From positions 186,001 to 250,000 of the forward strand of contig JAWWAY010000003.1 in assembly GCA_033721235.1 (NCBI GenBank): DNA of 64,000 nt, in the 5' to 3' direction. A program made the position numbers and the translations under genes. This stretch comes from UBA5078 sp033721235 (GTDB lineage Bacteria; Pseudomonadota; Gammaproteobacteria; Pseudomonadales; Pseudohongiellaceae). Of this stretch, positions 17,467 through 27,948 are shown in pieces. The notes under the pieces are model-generated. The model had not been told where the DNA came from, did no database searches, and saw only the letters and a list, made by a program, of their open reading frames with translations. The stretch's first letter is position 1. The number at the start of each line of letters is the position of its first letter.

Positions 17467-20400
17467 ATGTTTGAAGAGTTTGTTCATCTAAGAGTTCACA
17501 CCGAGTATTCCGTCGTCGACGGCATCGTAAGGATTGGTCCGCTGGTGAGTGCCGTGGCCGAGCAAAGAATGCCGGCTATCGCCATTACAGACCATGTGAA
17601 TATGTTTGGTCTGATAAAGTTTTACACTTCCGCGATGAGCGCTGGACTCAAGCCTATCTGCGGCTGTGACGTGTTGATTGAAAATCCCGAGAACCCACAA
17701 AGACCCACTCCCATGGCCTTGCTGGTGCAAGACAAAATCGGCTATCGCAATCTTACCGAGCTTATTTCCCGCGCCTATACTGACCACGATGCCGGCACCC
17801 TGTTGACGGTAAAAAGGCAATGGATCTATGAGCACAGAGAAGGCTTGATTGCCTTGTCTGGAGGGCGAGAGGGTGAGCTAGGCCGCCTCTTGTCAGACGA
17901 GGATGCCAATACGGCGAAGGCCGCCTTGCAACAGTGGATGGAGTGGTTCCCAAATCGCTTCTATATCGAGTTGCACCGCTGTGGCCGTGACGGTGAAGAA
18001 GCCTATGTAGAGGCCGCTGTGCAGCTGGCCATCGAAACGGATTGTCCAGTGGTGGCGACCAATGATGTGCGCTTTCTCGCCAAAGAAGATTTCGAAGCCC
18101 ATGAGGTGCGGGTATGCATTAACGAGCGCCGGACCTTGGATGACCCGCGCCGCTCTCATAATTACACCGAGTATCAGTACCTGCGCAGCGCGCAAGAAAT
18201 GAAAGAGCTTTTTAGCGACTTGCCTGAGGCTATTAGCAATACGGTAGAGATCGCGACTCGCTGTAATCTGATATTGGACTTGGGAACTCCCTGCCTGCCC
18301 AATTATCCGATTCCCGATGGCATGACCGTCGAAGAGTTTTTTCGCCAGATCAGTAAAGAAGGGCTGGAAGAGCGCCTAAAGACCATTGTACCTAGGCTTG
18401 TCGAAGAGCATAAGCCGAGTAGCGATGAAGAGCGAGAGGCATTGATTAAGCCTTATTTCGAGCGGCTAGACTTCGAACTCAATGTGATTAACCAAATGGG
18501 CTTCCCCGGTTACTTCCTCATCGTAATGGAATTTATTCAGTGGTCGAAGAATAACGATATACCGGTAGGGCCGGGCCGGGGTTCAGGAGCGGGCTCAATC
18601 GTGGCCTATGCCCTCGGCATTACCGACCTCGATCCCTTGCGTTATGACTTGCTGTTCGAGCGCTTCTTGAACCCAGAGCGGGTGTCGATGCCTGACTTCG
18701 ATGTGGACTTCTGCATGGATGGCCGCGATCGCGTTATCCAGCATGTGGCAGAGCTTTACGGAAAGGAAGCTGTATCCCAGATTATTACTTTCGGTACCAT
18801 GGCTGCAAAAGCGGTAGTAAGAGACGTGGCCCGTGTTCAAGGAAAGTCTTATGGTTTGGCGGACAAACTGTCCAAGTTGATTCCTTTCGAGCCCGGCATG
18901 ACCTTGAAGAAGGCCTTCGAAGAAGAACCCCAACTCCAAGAGTTTATAGACTCGGACGAAGACGCCCAAGAGATTATGGAGATGGCCCGTAAGCTCGAGG
19001 GTATTACCCGTAACGTCGGTAAGCACGCCGGTGGTGTTGTGATCGCGCCCACCAAGCTAACTGACTTCTCGCCCTTGTACTGCGACGAAAATGGCGAAGG
19101 GCTAGTCACTCAGTTTGATAAGAATGATGTTGAGACTGCCGGCTTAGTAAAGTTCGACTTCCTTGGGCTGCGAACGCTGACGATTATCGACTGGGCAATT
19201 AAGATGATTAATGCTCAGGAGTTTGCCGACTCGGACGAGAAACTCGACATCTCCGAGATTCCACTGGATGATCGCAAGGTTTATGAACTGCTGCAGCGAG
19301 CCGAGACCACGGCCGTGTTTCAGTTGGAATCGCGTGGCATGAAAGATCTTATCAAGCGCCTACTGCCCAGCTGCTTTGAAGATATTGTGGCACTCGTGGC
19401 GCTATTTAGGCCAGGGCCCTTGCAGTCGGGCATGGTGGATGACTTTATTAACCGTAAACACGGCAGGGCGGATGTTAATTACCCCCACCCAGATTTGGAG
19501 CCGGTGCTGTCTAATACTTATGGGGTTATTCTGTACCAAGAGCAAGTAATGCAGATTGCTCAGGTGCTAGCGAATTACAGCCTTGGCGGCGCCGATATGT
19601 TGCGTCGAGCCATGGGTAAAAAGAAACCCGAAGAAATGGAAAAGCAGCGCGTCTTATTCATGGAAGGGGCCGCGGGCCGCAATATCGACCCGCAGCTCGC
19701 GGGTTCGATCTTCGACCTGATGGAGAAGTTTGCTGGCTATGGTTTCAACAAGTCTCACTCGGCGGCGTATGCCCTGGTCTCTTACCAGACTGCTTGGCTA
19801 AAAGAACATTACCCGGCTTACTTTATGGCCGCAGTGCTTTCGGCCGATATGCAAAATACCGATAAGGTAGTGACGCTTATTGAAGAGTGTCGAGAAATGA
19901 AGCTGCCTATCGTCGTGCCCGATGTGAATATCGGGCAGTTTAATTTTACCGTCGATAGCAAGGGCCAAATTGTCTATGGTCTCGGCGCTATCAAGGGGCT
20001 AGGCGAAGGCCCGATTGCCAGTATTATTGCCGCTCGTGAAAGTGGTGGTCCCTTCAAGTCCTTATTGGACTTTTGTAACCGCGTAGATCCGCGCTCGGTT
20101 AACAAGAGGGCGCTGGAAGCGATGATTCGCGCAGGCGCGCTGGATAGCCTGCAAAGCGGCACGAAAGATTTAGCACGAGCCACACTCATGGACTCGATTG
20201 CCGAGACGGTGAAGGCGGCAGAGCAAACCAGTCGCAATGCAGCTGCCGGGGTGCAGGATATGTTTGGCGATATCGCCCCAGTGGATGAGCCTGTGCAGGC
20301 GGAACTTAGCCATCGTCCCCGTGTGCGTCCGTGGAGTGAGCAGCAACGCCTAACGGCAGAAAGAGAGACTCTAGGGCTTTATCTCAGTGGGCACCCCATC

Positions 20401-21069
20401 GATGAGTTCTTGCCCGAGTTGAGTCATATCACGAGGGATCGCTTGGCGAGCTTGAAGCCCGAGCGCGAAAGCCAGATTGTTGCCGGTCTAGTGGTCGCTA
20501 CTCGCACCATGAAGAGTAAAAGAGGCGATAATATTGCCTTTATTACGCTCGATGATCGTAGCGCTAGGCTTGAGGTTTCCCTATTTGCCAAAGAGTATGA
20601 GCTATACCGCGAATACCTTAGTAAAGACACTATTTTAGTGATCGAGTGCAATGTTAGCCTCGATGACTATAGTGGCTCTATGCGTGGTCGAGCCCGTCGG
20701 GTCATGAGCCTGGATGAGGCTCGACAGGCCTATGCTAAGACCTTGGATTTGCATATACAGCATGATTTCGTGCCGCCTCGTTTCACCGAGACCTTGCAAG
20801 GCATTCTGGAGACGGCTTTAGTGCCTGAGTCAGCGCCTGCGCCCGAAATGGCAATGGCCCAGCAGGGCGGCGCTCCTAGTGGTGCCCCCGGAGAGTCAGA
20901 CGAGCCCAGCGTGAGGCCCTGTAGGGTCCGAGTCGTCTATCAGCGCGCCGATTGCAAAGCCACCGTAGTGTTGGGCGATGAGTGGTCTGTGCTGCCTACT
21001 CAGGCCTTGCTGCATAAGCTACAAGAGGAATTTGGCCGGCCTCGGGTGAAGCTAAGCTATAAGAGCTAA
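17467..21069 (+). CDS. dnaE: DNA polymerase III subunit alpha
   Basis: This 1200-residue replicative C-family polymerase opens with an N-terminal PHP domain (VHLRVHTEYSVVDG). The palm-domain catalytic aspartates are in MPDFDVDFCMDGRDRV near residue 415. An internal clamp-binding motif QDMFG lies near residue 930, followed by an OB fold and a C-terminal tau-binding region. It starts 27 nt after rnhB. Slightly longer than the E. coli protein (1160). Confidence 0.98.
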   Translation: MFEEFVHLRVHTEYSVVDGIVRIGPLVSAVAEQRMPAIAITDHVNMFGLIKFYTSAMSAGLKPICGCDVLIENPENPQRPTPMALLVQDKIGYRNLTELISRAYTDHDAGTLLTVKRQWIYEHREGLIALSGGREGELGRLLSDEDANTAKAALQQWMEWFPNRFYIELHRCGRDGEEAYVEAAVQLAIETDCPVVATNDVRFLAKEDFEAHEVRVCINERRTLDDPRRSHNYTEYQYLRSAQEMKELFSDLPEAISNTVEIATRCNLILDLGTPCLPNYPIPDGMTVEEFFRQISKEGLEERLKTIVPRLVEEHKPSSDEEREALIKPYFERLDFELNVINQMGFPGYFLIVMEFIQWSKNNDIPVGPGRGSGAGSIVAYALGITDLDPLRYDLLFERFLNPERVSMPDFDVDFCMDGRDRVIQHVAELYGKEAVSQIITFGTMAAKAVVRDVARVQGKSYGLADKLSKLIPFEPGMTLKKAFEEEPQLQEFIDSDEDAQEIMEMARKLEGITRNVGKHAGGVVIAPTKLTDFSPLYCDENGEGLVTQFDKNDVETAGLVKFDFLGLRTLTIIDWAIKMINAQEFADSDEKLDISEIPLDDRKVYELLQRAETTAVFQLESRGMKDLIKRLLPSCFEDIVALVALFRPGPLQSGMVDDFINRKHGRADVNYPHPDLEPVLSNTYGVILYQEQVMQIAQVLANYSLGGADMLRRAMGKKKPEEMEKQRVLFMEGAAGRNIDPQLAGSIFDLMEKFAGYGFNKSHSAAYALVSYQTAWLKEHYPAYFMAAVLSADMQNTDKVVTLIEECREMKLPIVVPDVNIGQFNFTVDSKGQIVYGLGAIKGLGEGPIASIIAARESGGPFKSLLDFCNRVDPRSVNKRALEAMIRAGALDSLQSGTKDLARATLMDSIAETVKAAEQTSRNAAAGVQDMFGDIAPVDEPVQAELSHRPRVRPWSEQQRLTAERETLGLYLSGHPIDEFLPELSHITRDRLASLKPERESQIVAGLVVATRTMKSKRGDNIAFITLDDRSARLEVSLFAKEYELYREYLSKDTILVIECNVSLDDYSGSMRGRARRVMSLDEARQAYAKTLDLHIQHDFVPPRFTETLQGILETALVPESAPAPEMAMAQQGGAPSGAPGESDEPSVRPCRVRVVYQRADCKATVVLGDEWSVLPTQALLHKLQEEFGRPRVKLSYKS

Positions 21070-21098
21070 AGAGGAGTGTTGGAGCTCCTCAGCTTTTG
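21064..21098 (+). terminator. Possible terminator after dnaE
   Basis: GAGGAG (21071-21076) pairs with CTCCTC (21085-21090), extended by AGCT on both sides with an AAA bulge, then TTTTGTT. It lies just downstream of the dnaE stop and before accA. Confidence 0.5.
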
Positions 21099-21145
21099 TT
21101 ATCATAGCGTGAATATATGGAACATCACTGGAATTTGACACTTAT

Positions 21146-22099
21146 ATGAATCCAAATTATCTCGACTTTGAACAACCCATTGCTGACTTGGAAGTAAAGA
21201 TTAACGAGCTTCGTCTCGTGGGTACCGATAACAAGCTGAATATCAGCGAAGAGATTCAAAAGCTCCAAGAGAAAAACGTAAAGCTTACTGAGAAGATATA
21301 CTCGGCGTTGACACCATGGCAGATCTCGCAAGTGGCGCGTCATCCTTTACGTCCTTATACCTTGGACTATATCGAACATATCTTTACCGACTTTGACGAG
21401 CTGCATGGTGATCGCCTGTTTGCCGACGATATGGCCCTGATTGGCGGTATCGCGCGCCTAGACGACAAACCAGTGATGGTCATTGGCCATCAAAAGGGTC
21501 GCGGAACAAAAGAGAAAGTGCGTCATAACTTCGGTATGCCACGCCCAGAAGGCTATCGTAAGGCTCGCCGCCTGATTGCCATGGCGGAGCGCTTTAAACT
21601 GCCAGTGCTCTCGTTCATTGACACCCCTGGGGCGTATCCGGGCATTGATGCCGAAGAGCGTGGTATCAACGAAGCCATTGCTGAGAATATGGCCATGATG
21701 TCAACGGTGAAGACACCGCTTATCGCTACCGTCACGGGCGAGGCGAACTCCGGTGGTGCTATCGCTATTGGTATAGCAGACCATATCAATATGCTGGAGT
21801 ACTCTACCTACACGGTTATTACGCCAGAGGGCTGTGCCACTATTTTATGGAAGTCCGCTGAATACGCCTCTGCCGCAGCAGAAGCCATGGGCGTGACATC
21901 GCGCAGGCTAGAAGAGCTAGGTATTGTCGACAGCACTATCGAAGAGCCTTTAGGGGGCGCGCATCGCGACGTACCTAAAATGGCCGCCAATATGAAAGCG
22001 GCGCTAATTGAGCAGGTCGATAGACTCTCCGCTATGGAGACAGAAGACCTATTAGAGCGCCGTTATAAGCGTCTCATGAGCTACGGCATCTCAAACTAG
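21146..22099 (+). CDS. accA: Acetyl-CoA carboxylase carboxyltransferase subunit alpha
   Basis: This 317-residue subunit, with AccD, transfers CO2 from carboxybiotin to acetyl-CoA. The N-terminal helices MNPNYLDFEQPIADLEVKI and the crotonase-fold segments FIDTPGAYPGIDAEERG and GEANSGGAIAIG are diagnostic. It is placed between dnaE and tilS as in Pseudomonas and Escherichia. Confidence 0.97.
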   Translation: MNPNYLDFEQPIADLEVKINELRLVGTDNKLNISEEIQKLQEKNVKLTEKIYSALTPWQISQVARHPLRPYTLDYIEHIFTDFDELHGDRLFADDMALIGGIARLDDKPVMVIGHQKGRGTKEKVRHNFGMPRPEGYRKARRLIAMAERFKLPVLSFIDTPGAYPGIDAEERGINEAIAENMAMMSTVKTPLIATVTGEANSGGAIAIGIADHINMLEYSTYTVITPEGCATILWKSAEYASAAAEAMGVTSRRLEELGIVDSTIEEPLGGAHRDVPKMAANMKAALIEQVDRLSAMETEDLLERRYKRLMSYGISN

Positions 22100-22103
22100 T
22101 CCC

Positions 22104-23471
22104 ATGGCTTTCTCACCGCTGACCCTAAAAGAGCAGCTCTCGGGGCTCGATGGGGTCAGTCGTTTGGTGATAGCCCTAAGCGGCGGCCTAGACTCCTGTG
22201 TGCTGCTGCACTCCATTATCGCTTTGCGCGATCATGCGCTGCGCGAGCAGCAAATATTCCCATTTACCATAGAAGCGCTCCATGTAAACCATGGCCTAAG
22301 CCCGAATGCAGAGGCTTGGGAGCGTTTCTGCACCCGTCTTAGTCGCTCCTTAGGCATTCCCTTGCAAGTCGTCCATGTGCAAATTGACGCCAGTGCTGGG
22401 GCTAGCTTAGAGAATCTAGCTCGTATCAAGCGCTATGAGGCGTTTGAGCTTAGCCTCGGCAGCGAAGACTGCTTGCTCATGGGGCATCACCTGGACGATC
22501 AAGCCGAGACCTTCGCGCTACGCGCATTGCGCGGGTCAGGCCCCAAGGGCCTAGCGAGTATTCCCAGAAGGCGGCCCATAGGTCATGCCATGATACTGCG
22601 CCCGATGTTGGATATTCCCCGCCAGCAGCTAAGTGAATTTGCAGTAGCCGAAGGTTTAGATTGGGTCGAGGATGAGAGCAATGAGCGCCTCGACTTCGAT
22701 CGCAATTATTTGCGCCATCATGTGCTGCCGCAAATCGATGCTCGTTGGCCGGGCTTTGCCGCTAATTGGGCAAGAAGCGCGGCCCTGTGTGCCGAGGCTA
22801 ATAAGCTCATTGAAGAGATAGCGGCACAGGATCTAGATGCCTGCCGCGGTGAAAGCCTTACTAGTCTGTCTATTGAGAGCATTCTTTCCCTATCCCAGTC
22901 CAGGCAGCGCAATCTCATTCGCTATTGGGTGCAGGTGCTCGACTTAGCGCAGCCGGGCTGGAATACCCTGACCCAGATTGTCGACTCGCTGTTGCCCGCC
23001 AAGGAAGACGCTCAGGCAAAGGTGTCTTGGGTACATCAGGACGGGCGTATCGAGCTGCGCCGTTTTCAAGGGCAGCTGTTACTGCAGCAATCTCTTGAGC
23101 CCTTGGATACGACAATGGAAGTGCAATGGGATTTACAAGCTGATCTGACTTTGGGAGCCAATGGTGTCTTACGTTGTCAGCCATCTGTGGGAGAGGGTGT
23201 GAGCCTGCCTGCGGGATCGGTGCTCACGGTGCGCTATCGACAGGGGGGCGAGAAACTGCGCTTGCCTAATCGACCTAATAGACCTCTAAAGAAGATTTTA
23301 CAGGAAGCCGCAATGCCACCGTGGTGGCGAGAGCGCGTGCCCTTGCTTTACCTCGACGATGAGCTCGTGTGTGTGCCGGGCATTGGTATTGCGCAGGCGT
23401 GGAAGGCCGATGCGACGCAGGACTCTATTGAGTTTAGCTGGCAAGCCCCTAGTGCACTGCCAATGGCTTAA
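22104..23471 (+). CDS. tilS: tRNA(Ile)-lysidine synthase
   Basis: This 455-residue N-type ATP pyrophosphatase has the PP-loop ALSGGLDSCVLLHS at about residue 24-37. It changes C34 of the CAU-anticodon tRNA-Ile to lysidine, so AUA is read as Ile. The substrate-binding LMGHHLDDQAETF motif follows, and a C-terminal domain with LRLPNRPNRPLKKILQEAAMP is present. It begins 4 nt after accA. Confidence 0.95.
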   Translation: MAFSPLTLKEQLSGLDGVSRLVIALSGGLDSCVLLHSIIALRDHALREQQIFPFTIEALHVNHGLSPNAEAWERFCTRLSRSLGIPLQVVHVQIDASAGASLENLARIKRYEAFELSLGSEDCLLMGHHLDDQAETFALRALRGSGPKGLASIPRRRPIGHAMILRPMLDIPRQQLSEFAVAEGLDWVEDESNERLDFDRNYLRHHVLPQIDARWPGFAANWARSAALCAEANKLIEEIAAQDLDACRGESLTSLSIESILSLSQSRQRNLIRYWVQVLDLAQPGWNTLTQIVDSLLPAKEDAQAKVSWVHQDGRIELRRFQGQLLLQQSLEPLDTTMEVQWDLQADLTLGANGVLRCQPSVGEGVSLPAGSVLTVRYRQGGEKLRLPNRPNRPLKKILQEAAMPPWWRERVPLLYLDDELVCVPGIGIAQAWKADATQDSIEFSWQAPSALPMA

Positions 23472-23725
23472 AAGCGTCCTAGATAATGGCGTTTGTTCAA
23501 GCTTAGGTGCCGCAGCTAGAGTGATTTGTCAACGCCATAGAAGGTGATTTTTGCGTTGTGGTTAAAGGGGGCTTCTGGTAGTCTGTACTCCCATCTCAAG
23601 GTGCTTGTTTAAAAGGCTAATTTTTACAGTTTTTCGGCGTTTAGCACCCGATGCGGCCCAGTGGATTCAGTCCTGGTAACCGCTCTCTTTCGACTTACTC
23701 GTTTATTACTCTGGATGGGGCGTTA

Positions 23726-25369
23726 ATGACGCGATATATTTTTATTACCGGTGGTGTTGTTTCTTCGCTCGGTAAAGGCATTACTTCTGCTTCTCTTGCG
23801 GCAATTCTTGAAGCCCGCGGTCTCAATGTAACTATGTTAAAACTGGATCCCTATATCAATGTGGATCCGGGAACTATGAGCCCGTTTCAACATGGCGAAG
23901 TGTTCGTTACTGAAGACGGAGCAGAGACCGACTTAGACCTTGGACACTACGAGCGTTTTATTCGTACGACCATGACGTCTAAAAATAATTTTACTACGGG
24001 TCGCGTATACGAAGAGGTGCTCAAGCGCGAGCGTCGTGGCGACTATCTGGGGGCAACCATTCAGGTTATTCCTCATATTACAGATGAAATCAAACAACGC
24101 GTTATCGATGGCGCGGATGGCGCGGATGTGGCGCTGGTAGAAATTGGCGGCACCGTGGGCGATATCGAATCGCAACCATTCTTGGAGGCGGTGAGGCAGA
24201 TGCGTGTAGAGCTAGGCTCTTCTCGTGCCTTGTTCATGCATTTGACCCTTGTTCCGTACATCGCCACTGCTGGCGAGACTAAGACCAAGCCAACGCAGCA
24301 CTCGGTTAAAGAGCTTCGCTCTATTGGTATCCAGCCCGATATTTTGATCTGCCGCTCTGATCATGAAATCCCCGAGTCATCGCGCCGTAAAATTGCCTTG
24401 TTCACTAATGTTGAGCTACCCGCAGTTGTATCCCTGCCCGATACCAACACTATCTACCGAGTTCCTTCGCTGTTACGCGCTACAGGCCTTGATGAACATA
24501 TCTGCCAAAAGTTTGGTCTCGAGTGCCCACCTGCCGATTTCACCGAGTGGGATAGAGTGGTGGATGCCAAGCTGAATCCAGACAAAGACGTCACTATTGC
24601 TATTGTCGGCAAATATATGGAGTTGTTGGAGGCCTATAAGTCTCTCATCGAAGCCGTAAGCCACGCCGGTATTCAGACCCGCACAAAAGTGAATATTAAG
24701 TTTGTAGACTCCTCGGACGTCAAGACTACAGGGGTAGAGCTATTAGAGGGCGTTGATGCCATCTTAGTCCCTGGCGGTTTTGGTGTGCGTGGTGTCGAAG
24801 GCAAAATTCGCACCGTGCAGTATGCCCGCGAGAACAAGATTCCATACCTAGGCATATGCTTGGGCATGCAGGTAGCGGTTATCGAATACGCTCGCAATGT
24901 GGCGGGCTTAGAAGATGCCAATAGCACCGAGTTTAAGGCCGATTGCAAAAACCCTGTTATCGCCTTGATTAGTGAGTGGGTAACGGCTGATGGCGCGAAG
25001 GAAATGCGCGATGAAAACTCCGACTTAGGCGGCACCATGCGTCTCGGTGGTCAGGAGTGTCGCTTGGACCCCGAATCAACTGCCTACGCCTGCTATGGTA
25101 AAGAGGTGATTGTTGAGCGTCACAGACATCGCTACGAAGTGAATAATCAGTATCGTGATGTTCTGCAAGAAGCAGGGCTTAAAATTGCGGGTCGCTCAAT
25201 GGACGGTGAATTAGTTGAAGTCATAGAGGTGCCAGATCACCCATGGTTTGTAAGCTGTCAATTCCACCCAGAGTTTACGTCAACACCACGCGATGGCCAT
25301 CCATTGTTTACTGGTTTTATTAATGCTGCCTTAGCTCATCAAGCTGAATCTGCAAAGACACAGAAATAA
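23726..25369 (+). CDS. pyrG: CTP synthase
   Basis: The ATG at 23726 gives the family N-terminus MTRYIFITGGVVSSLGKGI and 547 residues; the frame upstream has no homology. The synthetase domain contains the P-loop-like GGVVSSLGKG and GGTVGDIES. The class I glutamine amidotransferase domain has the Cys nucleophile in GICLGMQ and the His-Glu pair in QFHPEF. It converts UTP to CTP. The 254-bp gap after tilS probably holds its promoter, but I see no clear -10/-35 pair. Confidence 0.97.
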   Translation: MTRYIFITGGVVSSLGKGITSASLAAILEARGLNVTMLKLDPYINVDPGTMSPFQHGEVFVTEDGAETDLDLGHYERFIRTTMTSKNNFTTGRVYEEVLKRERRGDYLGATIQVIPHITDEIKQRVIDGADGADVALVEIGGTVGDIESQPFLEAVRQMRVELGSSRALFMHLTLVPYIATAGETKTKPTQHSVKELRSIGIQPDILICRSDHEIPESSRRKIALFTNVELPAVVSLPDTNTIYRVPSLLRATGLDEHICQKFGLECPPADFTEWDRVVDAKLNPDKDVTIAIVGKYMELLEAYKSLIEAVSHAGIQTRTKVNIKFVDSSDVKTTGVELLEGVDAILVPGGFGVRGVEGKIRTVQYARENKIPYLGICLGMQVAVIEYARNVAGLEDANSTEFKADCKNPVIALISEWVTADGAKEMRDENSDLGGTMRLGGQECRLDPESTAYACYGKEVIVERHRHRYEVNNQYRDVLQEAGLKIAGRSMDGELVEVIEVPDHPWFVSCQFHPEFTSTPRDGHPLFTGFINAALAHQAESAKTQK

Positions 25370-25382
25370 GAGAGCTTTATTC

Positions 25383-26237
25383 GTGACACAAGAAACTGCA
25401 AAAACCATATCAGTAGGCGCGCTCGATTTTTCCAATGAGCGTCCCTTCGTACTGCTCGGTGGTATGAATGTATTAGAGTCCGAATCTCTGGCCTTGGAGG
25501 TAGCGGAGCAGTTTGTGGCCGTAACGAAAAAGCTAGGAATTCCTTATGTCTTTAAGGCTTCTTTCGATAAGGCTAATCGCTCGTCTATTCATTCGTTTCG
25601 TGGCCCAGGTTTAGACAAGGGGCTACAAATACTTGAGACGGTAAAGCAGCGTTTTAATGTACCGCTCATTACAGATGTGCACGAGCCGGATCAGGCGCAG
25701 GCTGCGGCAGATGTGGTCGATATTATTCAACTACCCGCGTTTCTGTCCAGGCAAACCGACTTGGTGACTGCCATGGCAAAAACACAGGCAGTTATTAATA
25801 TTAAGAAAGCTCAGTTCTTGGCGCCCCAAGAGATGGCGCATATTTTAAAAAAATTCGAAGAGGCAGGTAATGAGAAATTGATGCTGTGCGAGCGCGGCAG
25901 CAGTTTTGGTTATAATAATCTCGTGGTTGATATGCTTGGCTTCTCCGTCATGAAGAAAATGGCATATCCGCTAGTATTCGATGTGACACACGCATTGCAA
26001 AAGCCCGGCGGCTTGGCTGCGAGTGCCGATGGTCGTCGAGCGGATGTGACGACCCTTGCAAGGGCCGGTATGAGCCAGGGCATTGCCGGCTTGTTTATCG
26101 AAGCGCATCCAGACCCTGAGAAGGCGAAATGCGATGGTCCCTGCGCATTGCCTTTGGACAAATTAGAAGAATTTCTGGTGCAGATGAAAGCGGTGGATGA
26201 CTTGGTCAAGAGTTTCCCCGAACTGCACACAGCCTAA
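25383..26237 (+). CDS. kdsA: 3-deoxy-8-phosphooctulonate synthase
   Basis: This 284-residue aldolase condenses PEP and arabinose 5-phosphate to KDO 8-phosphate for lipopolysaccharide. The start is GTG at 25383, 13 nt after pyrG. Motifs include FVLLGGMNVLES, FKASFDKANRSS, CERGSSFGYNNLVVD and VFDVTHALQKPGG. The pyrG-kdsA-eno order is conserved. Confidence 0.97.
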   Translation: MTQETAKTISVGALDFSNERPFVLLGGMNVLESESLALEVAEQFVAVTKKLGIPYVFKASFDKANRSSIHSFRGPGLDKGLQILETVKQRFNVPLITDVHEPDQAQAAADVVDIIQLPAFLSRQTDLVTAMAKTQAVINIKKAQFLAPQEMAHILKKFEEAGNEKLMLCERGSSFGYNNLVVDMLGFSVMKKMAYPLVFDVTHALQKPGGLAASADGRRADVTTLARAGMSQGIAGLFIEAHPDPEKAKCDGPCALPLDKLEEFLVQMKAVDDLVKSFPELHTA

Positions 26238-26293
26238 GACATGTTCTTAGTGCAAAAATTTACACCTTAGATTAATACCGAAAAGGAAAGAAA

Positions 26294-27589
26294 ATGGCCG
26301 AAATTAAAGATGTAATCGCCAGAGAAGTACTAGACTCTCGTGGTAACCCTACTGTAGAAGCAGACGTCATTCTGTCTTCTGGCGTAATGGGCTCAGCGTG
26401 TGCACCCTCTGGTGCCTCAACGGGTTCGCGTGAAGCCTTGGAGCTTCGCGACAAAGACCCTAAGCGTTATAAGGGCAAGGGCGTTCTCACGGCGGTGAAT
26501 AACGTCAATACATCTATACGTGAATTATTATTGGGCCGTGACCCAGAAGACCAGGCCGACCTTGATAAAGCCATGATCGAGCTGGATGGCACAAGCAATA
26601 AAGAGAACTTGGGCGCTAATGCTATTTTGGCAGTGTCCCTAGCGGCGGCTAAGGCAGCGGCTATTGAAACTAAGACTCCTTTGTATGCTCATATCGCCAA
26701 ACTCAATGGTGGAGGCTCTTTAAGCCTGCCAGTGCCTATGATGAATATCATCAATGGCGGCGAGCACGCCGACAATAATGTCGACATTCAAGAATTCATG
26801 GTGCAACCAGTTGGTGCGCCGACTTTCTCTGAGGCCTTGCGTTATGGCGCAGAGATATTCCACAGCCTTAAATCGGTACTGCACAAACAAGGGCTAAGCA
26901 CAGCCGTGGGTGATGAGGGTGGTTTTGCCCCTAATTTACCGTCCAACGCCGCTGCCCTGGATGCCATTATGCAAGCGGTTGAATTAGCCGGCCTGAAAAT
27001 GGGCACTGATATTCGTCTCGCCTTGGATTGTGCCTCTTCGGAGTTCTACAAAGATGGCAAATACCATCTTAAAGGCGAAAATTCCGTATATGACTCGGCA
27101 GCCTTCGTAGACTATCTAGCGAAGCTCTCTGGCGACTACAATATTCTGTCTATCGAAGACGGTATGGATGAGAGCGACTGGGACGGCTGGGCTCAATTGA
27201 CTCGTAAGATTGGCGATAAAGTGCAGTTGGTTGGTGACGATCTGTTTGTGACGAACACAGAGATTCTTCAGCGCGGTATCGATCAAAGTATTGCCAATTC
27301 AATCTTGATTAAATTCAATCAAATCGGTAGCTTGAGCGAAACTTTAGCGGCTATTCGCATGGCTAAAGGCGCAGGCTATACCGCTGTTATTTCTCACCGC
27401 TCTGGTGAGACAGAAGATACAACGATTGCCGACTTGGCGGTTGCGACTGGTGCGGGCCAAATTAAGACTGGCTCACTATGCCGTTCTGATCGAGTAGCCA
27501 AGTATAATCGTCTATTACGTATTGAGCAGGAGCTAGGTGCTAAAGCTGTTTATCGTGGCATTGAAGAGTTCAGCCACATTAATGCTTAA
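26294..27589 (+). CDS. eno: Enolase
   Basis: This 431-residue glycolytic enzyme interconverts 2-phosphoglycerate and PEP. EVLDSRGNPTVEADV opens the protein. The enolase signature LIKFNQIGSLSETL and the loop SHRSGETEDTTIADLAV carry active-site and metal-binding residues. AAAAGGAAAG lies upstream of the ATG. 56 bp separates it from kdsA. Confidence 0.98.
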   Translation: MAEIKDVIAREVLDSRGNPTVEADVILSSGVMGSACAPSGASTGSREALELRDKDPKRYKGKGVLTAVNNVNTSIRELLLGRDPEDQADLDKAMIELDGTSNKENLGANAILAVSLAAAKAAAIETKTPLYAHIAKLNGGGSLSLPVPMMNIINGGEHADNNVDIQEFMVQPVGAPTFSEALRYGAEIFHSLKSVLHKQGLSTAVGDEGGFAPNLPSNAAALDAIMQAVELAGLKMGTDIRLALDCASSEFYKDGKYHLKGENSVYDSAAFVDYLAKLSGDYNILSIEDGMDESDWDGWAQLTRKIGDKVQLVGDDLFVTNTEILQRGIDQSIANSILIKFNQIGSLSETLAAIRMAKGAGYTAVISHRSGETEDTTIADLAVATGAGQIKTGSLCRSDRVAKYNRLLRIEQELGAKAVYRGIEEFSHINA

Positions 27590-27633
27590 GCCGAGCTGCT
27601 AGCCATAGACCATTTCAGCCGAACGGAAAGACT

Positions 27634-27903
27634 ATGAGAGTTCTTTTGGGTGTGCTGCTAGTTTTGTTTGTCGTTCTGCAGTTTAACCTGTGGGTCGGAG
27701 AGGGTAGCTATTCGCAGCTACGCAATCTCGAGTCACAGGTTGAAGTGCAAAAAACGGAGAATATGGTTCTTCGAGAACGTAATAAAGAACTGGAAAACGA
27801 AGTGCTTGATCTCAAGACTGGGCTAGATGCAGTAGAAGAGAGAGCGCGTAGTGAGTTTGGCATGGTAAAAGAGGGCGAGACTCTCTATATCGTTGTTGAT
27901 TGA
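27634..27903 (+). CDS. ftsB: Cell division protein FtsB
   Basis: This 89-residue bitopic protein has one N-terminal transmembrane helix (LLGVLLVLFVVLQFNLWVG), the GxGSY-like segment, and a coiled coil (about residues 28-70). It forms the FtsQLB divisome complex that activates septal peptidoglycan synthesis. It sits between eno and ispD, its standard position. Confidence 0.95.
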   Translation: MRVLLGVLLVLFVVLQFNLWVGEGSYSQLRNLESQVEVQKTENMVLRERNKELENEVLDLKTGLDAVEERARSEFGMVKEGETLYIVVD

Positions 27904-27948
27904 TCCACGGTGTCGCAGGCGACATCAACTTGTCTTTTAGAGCAGCTT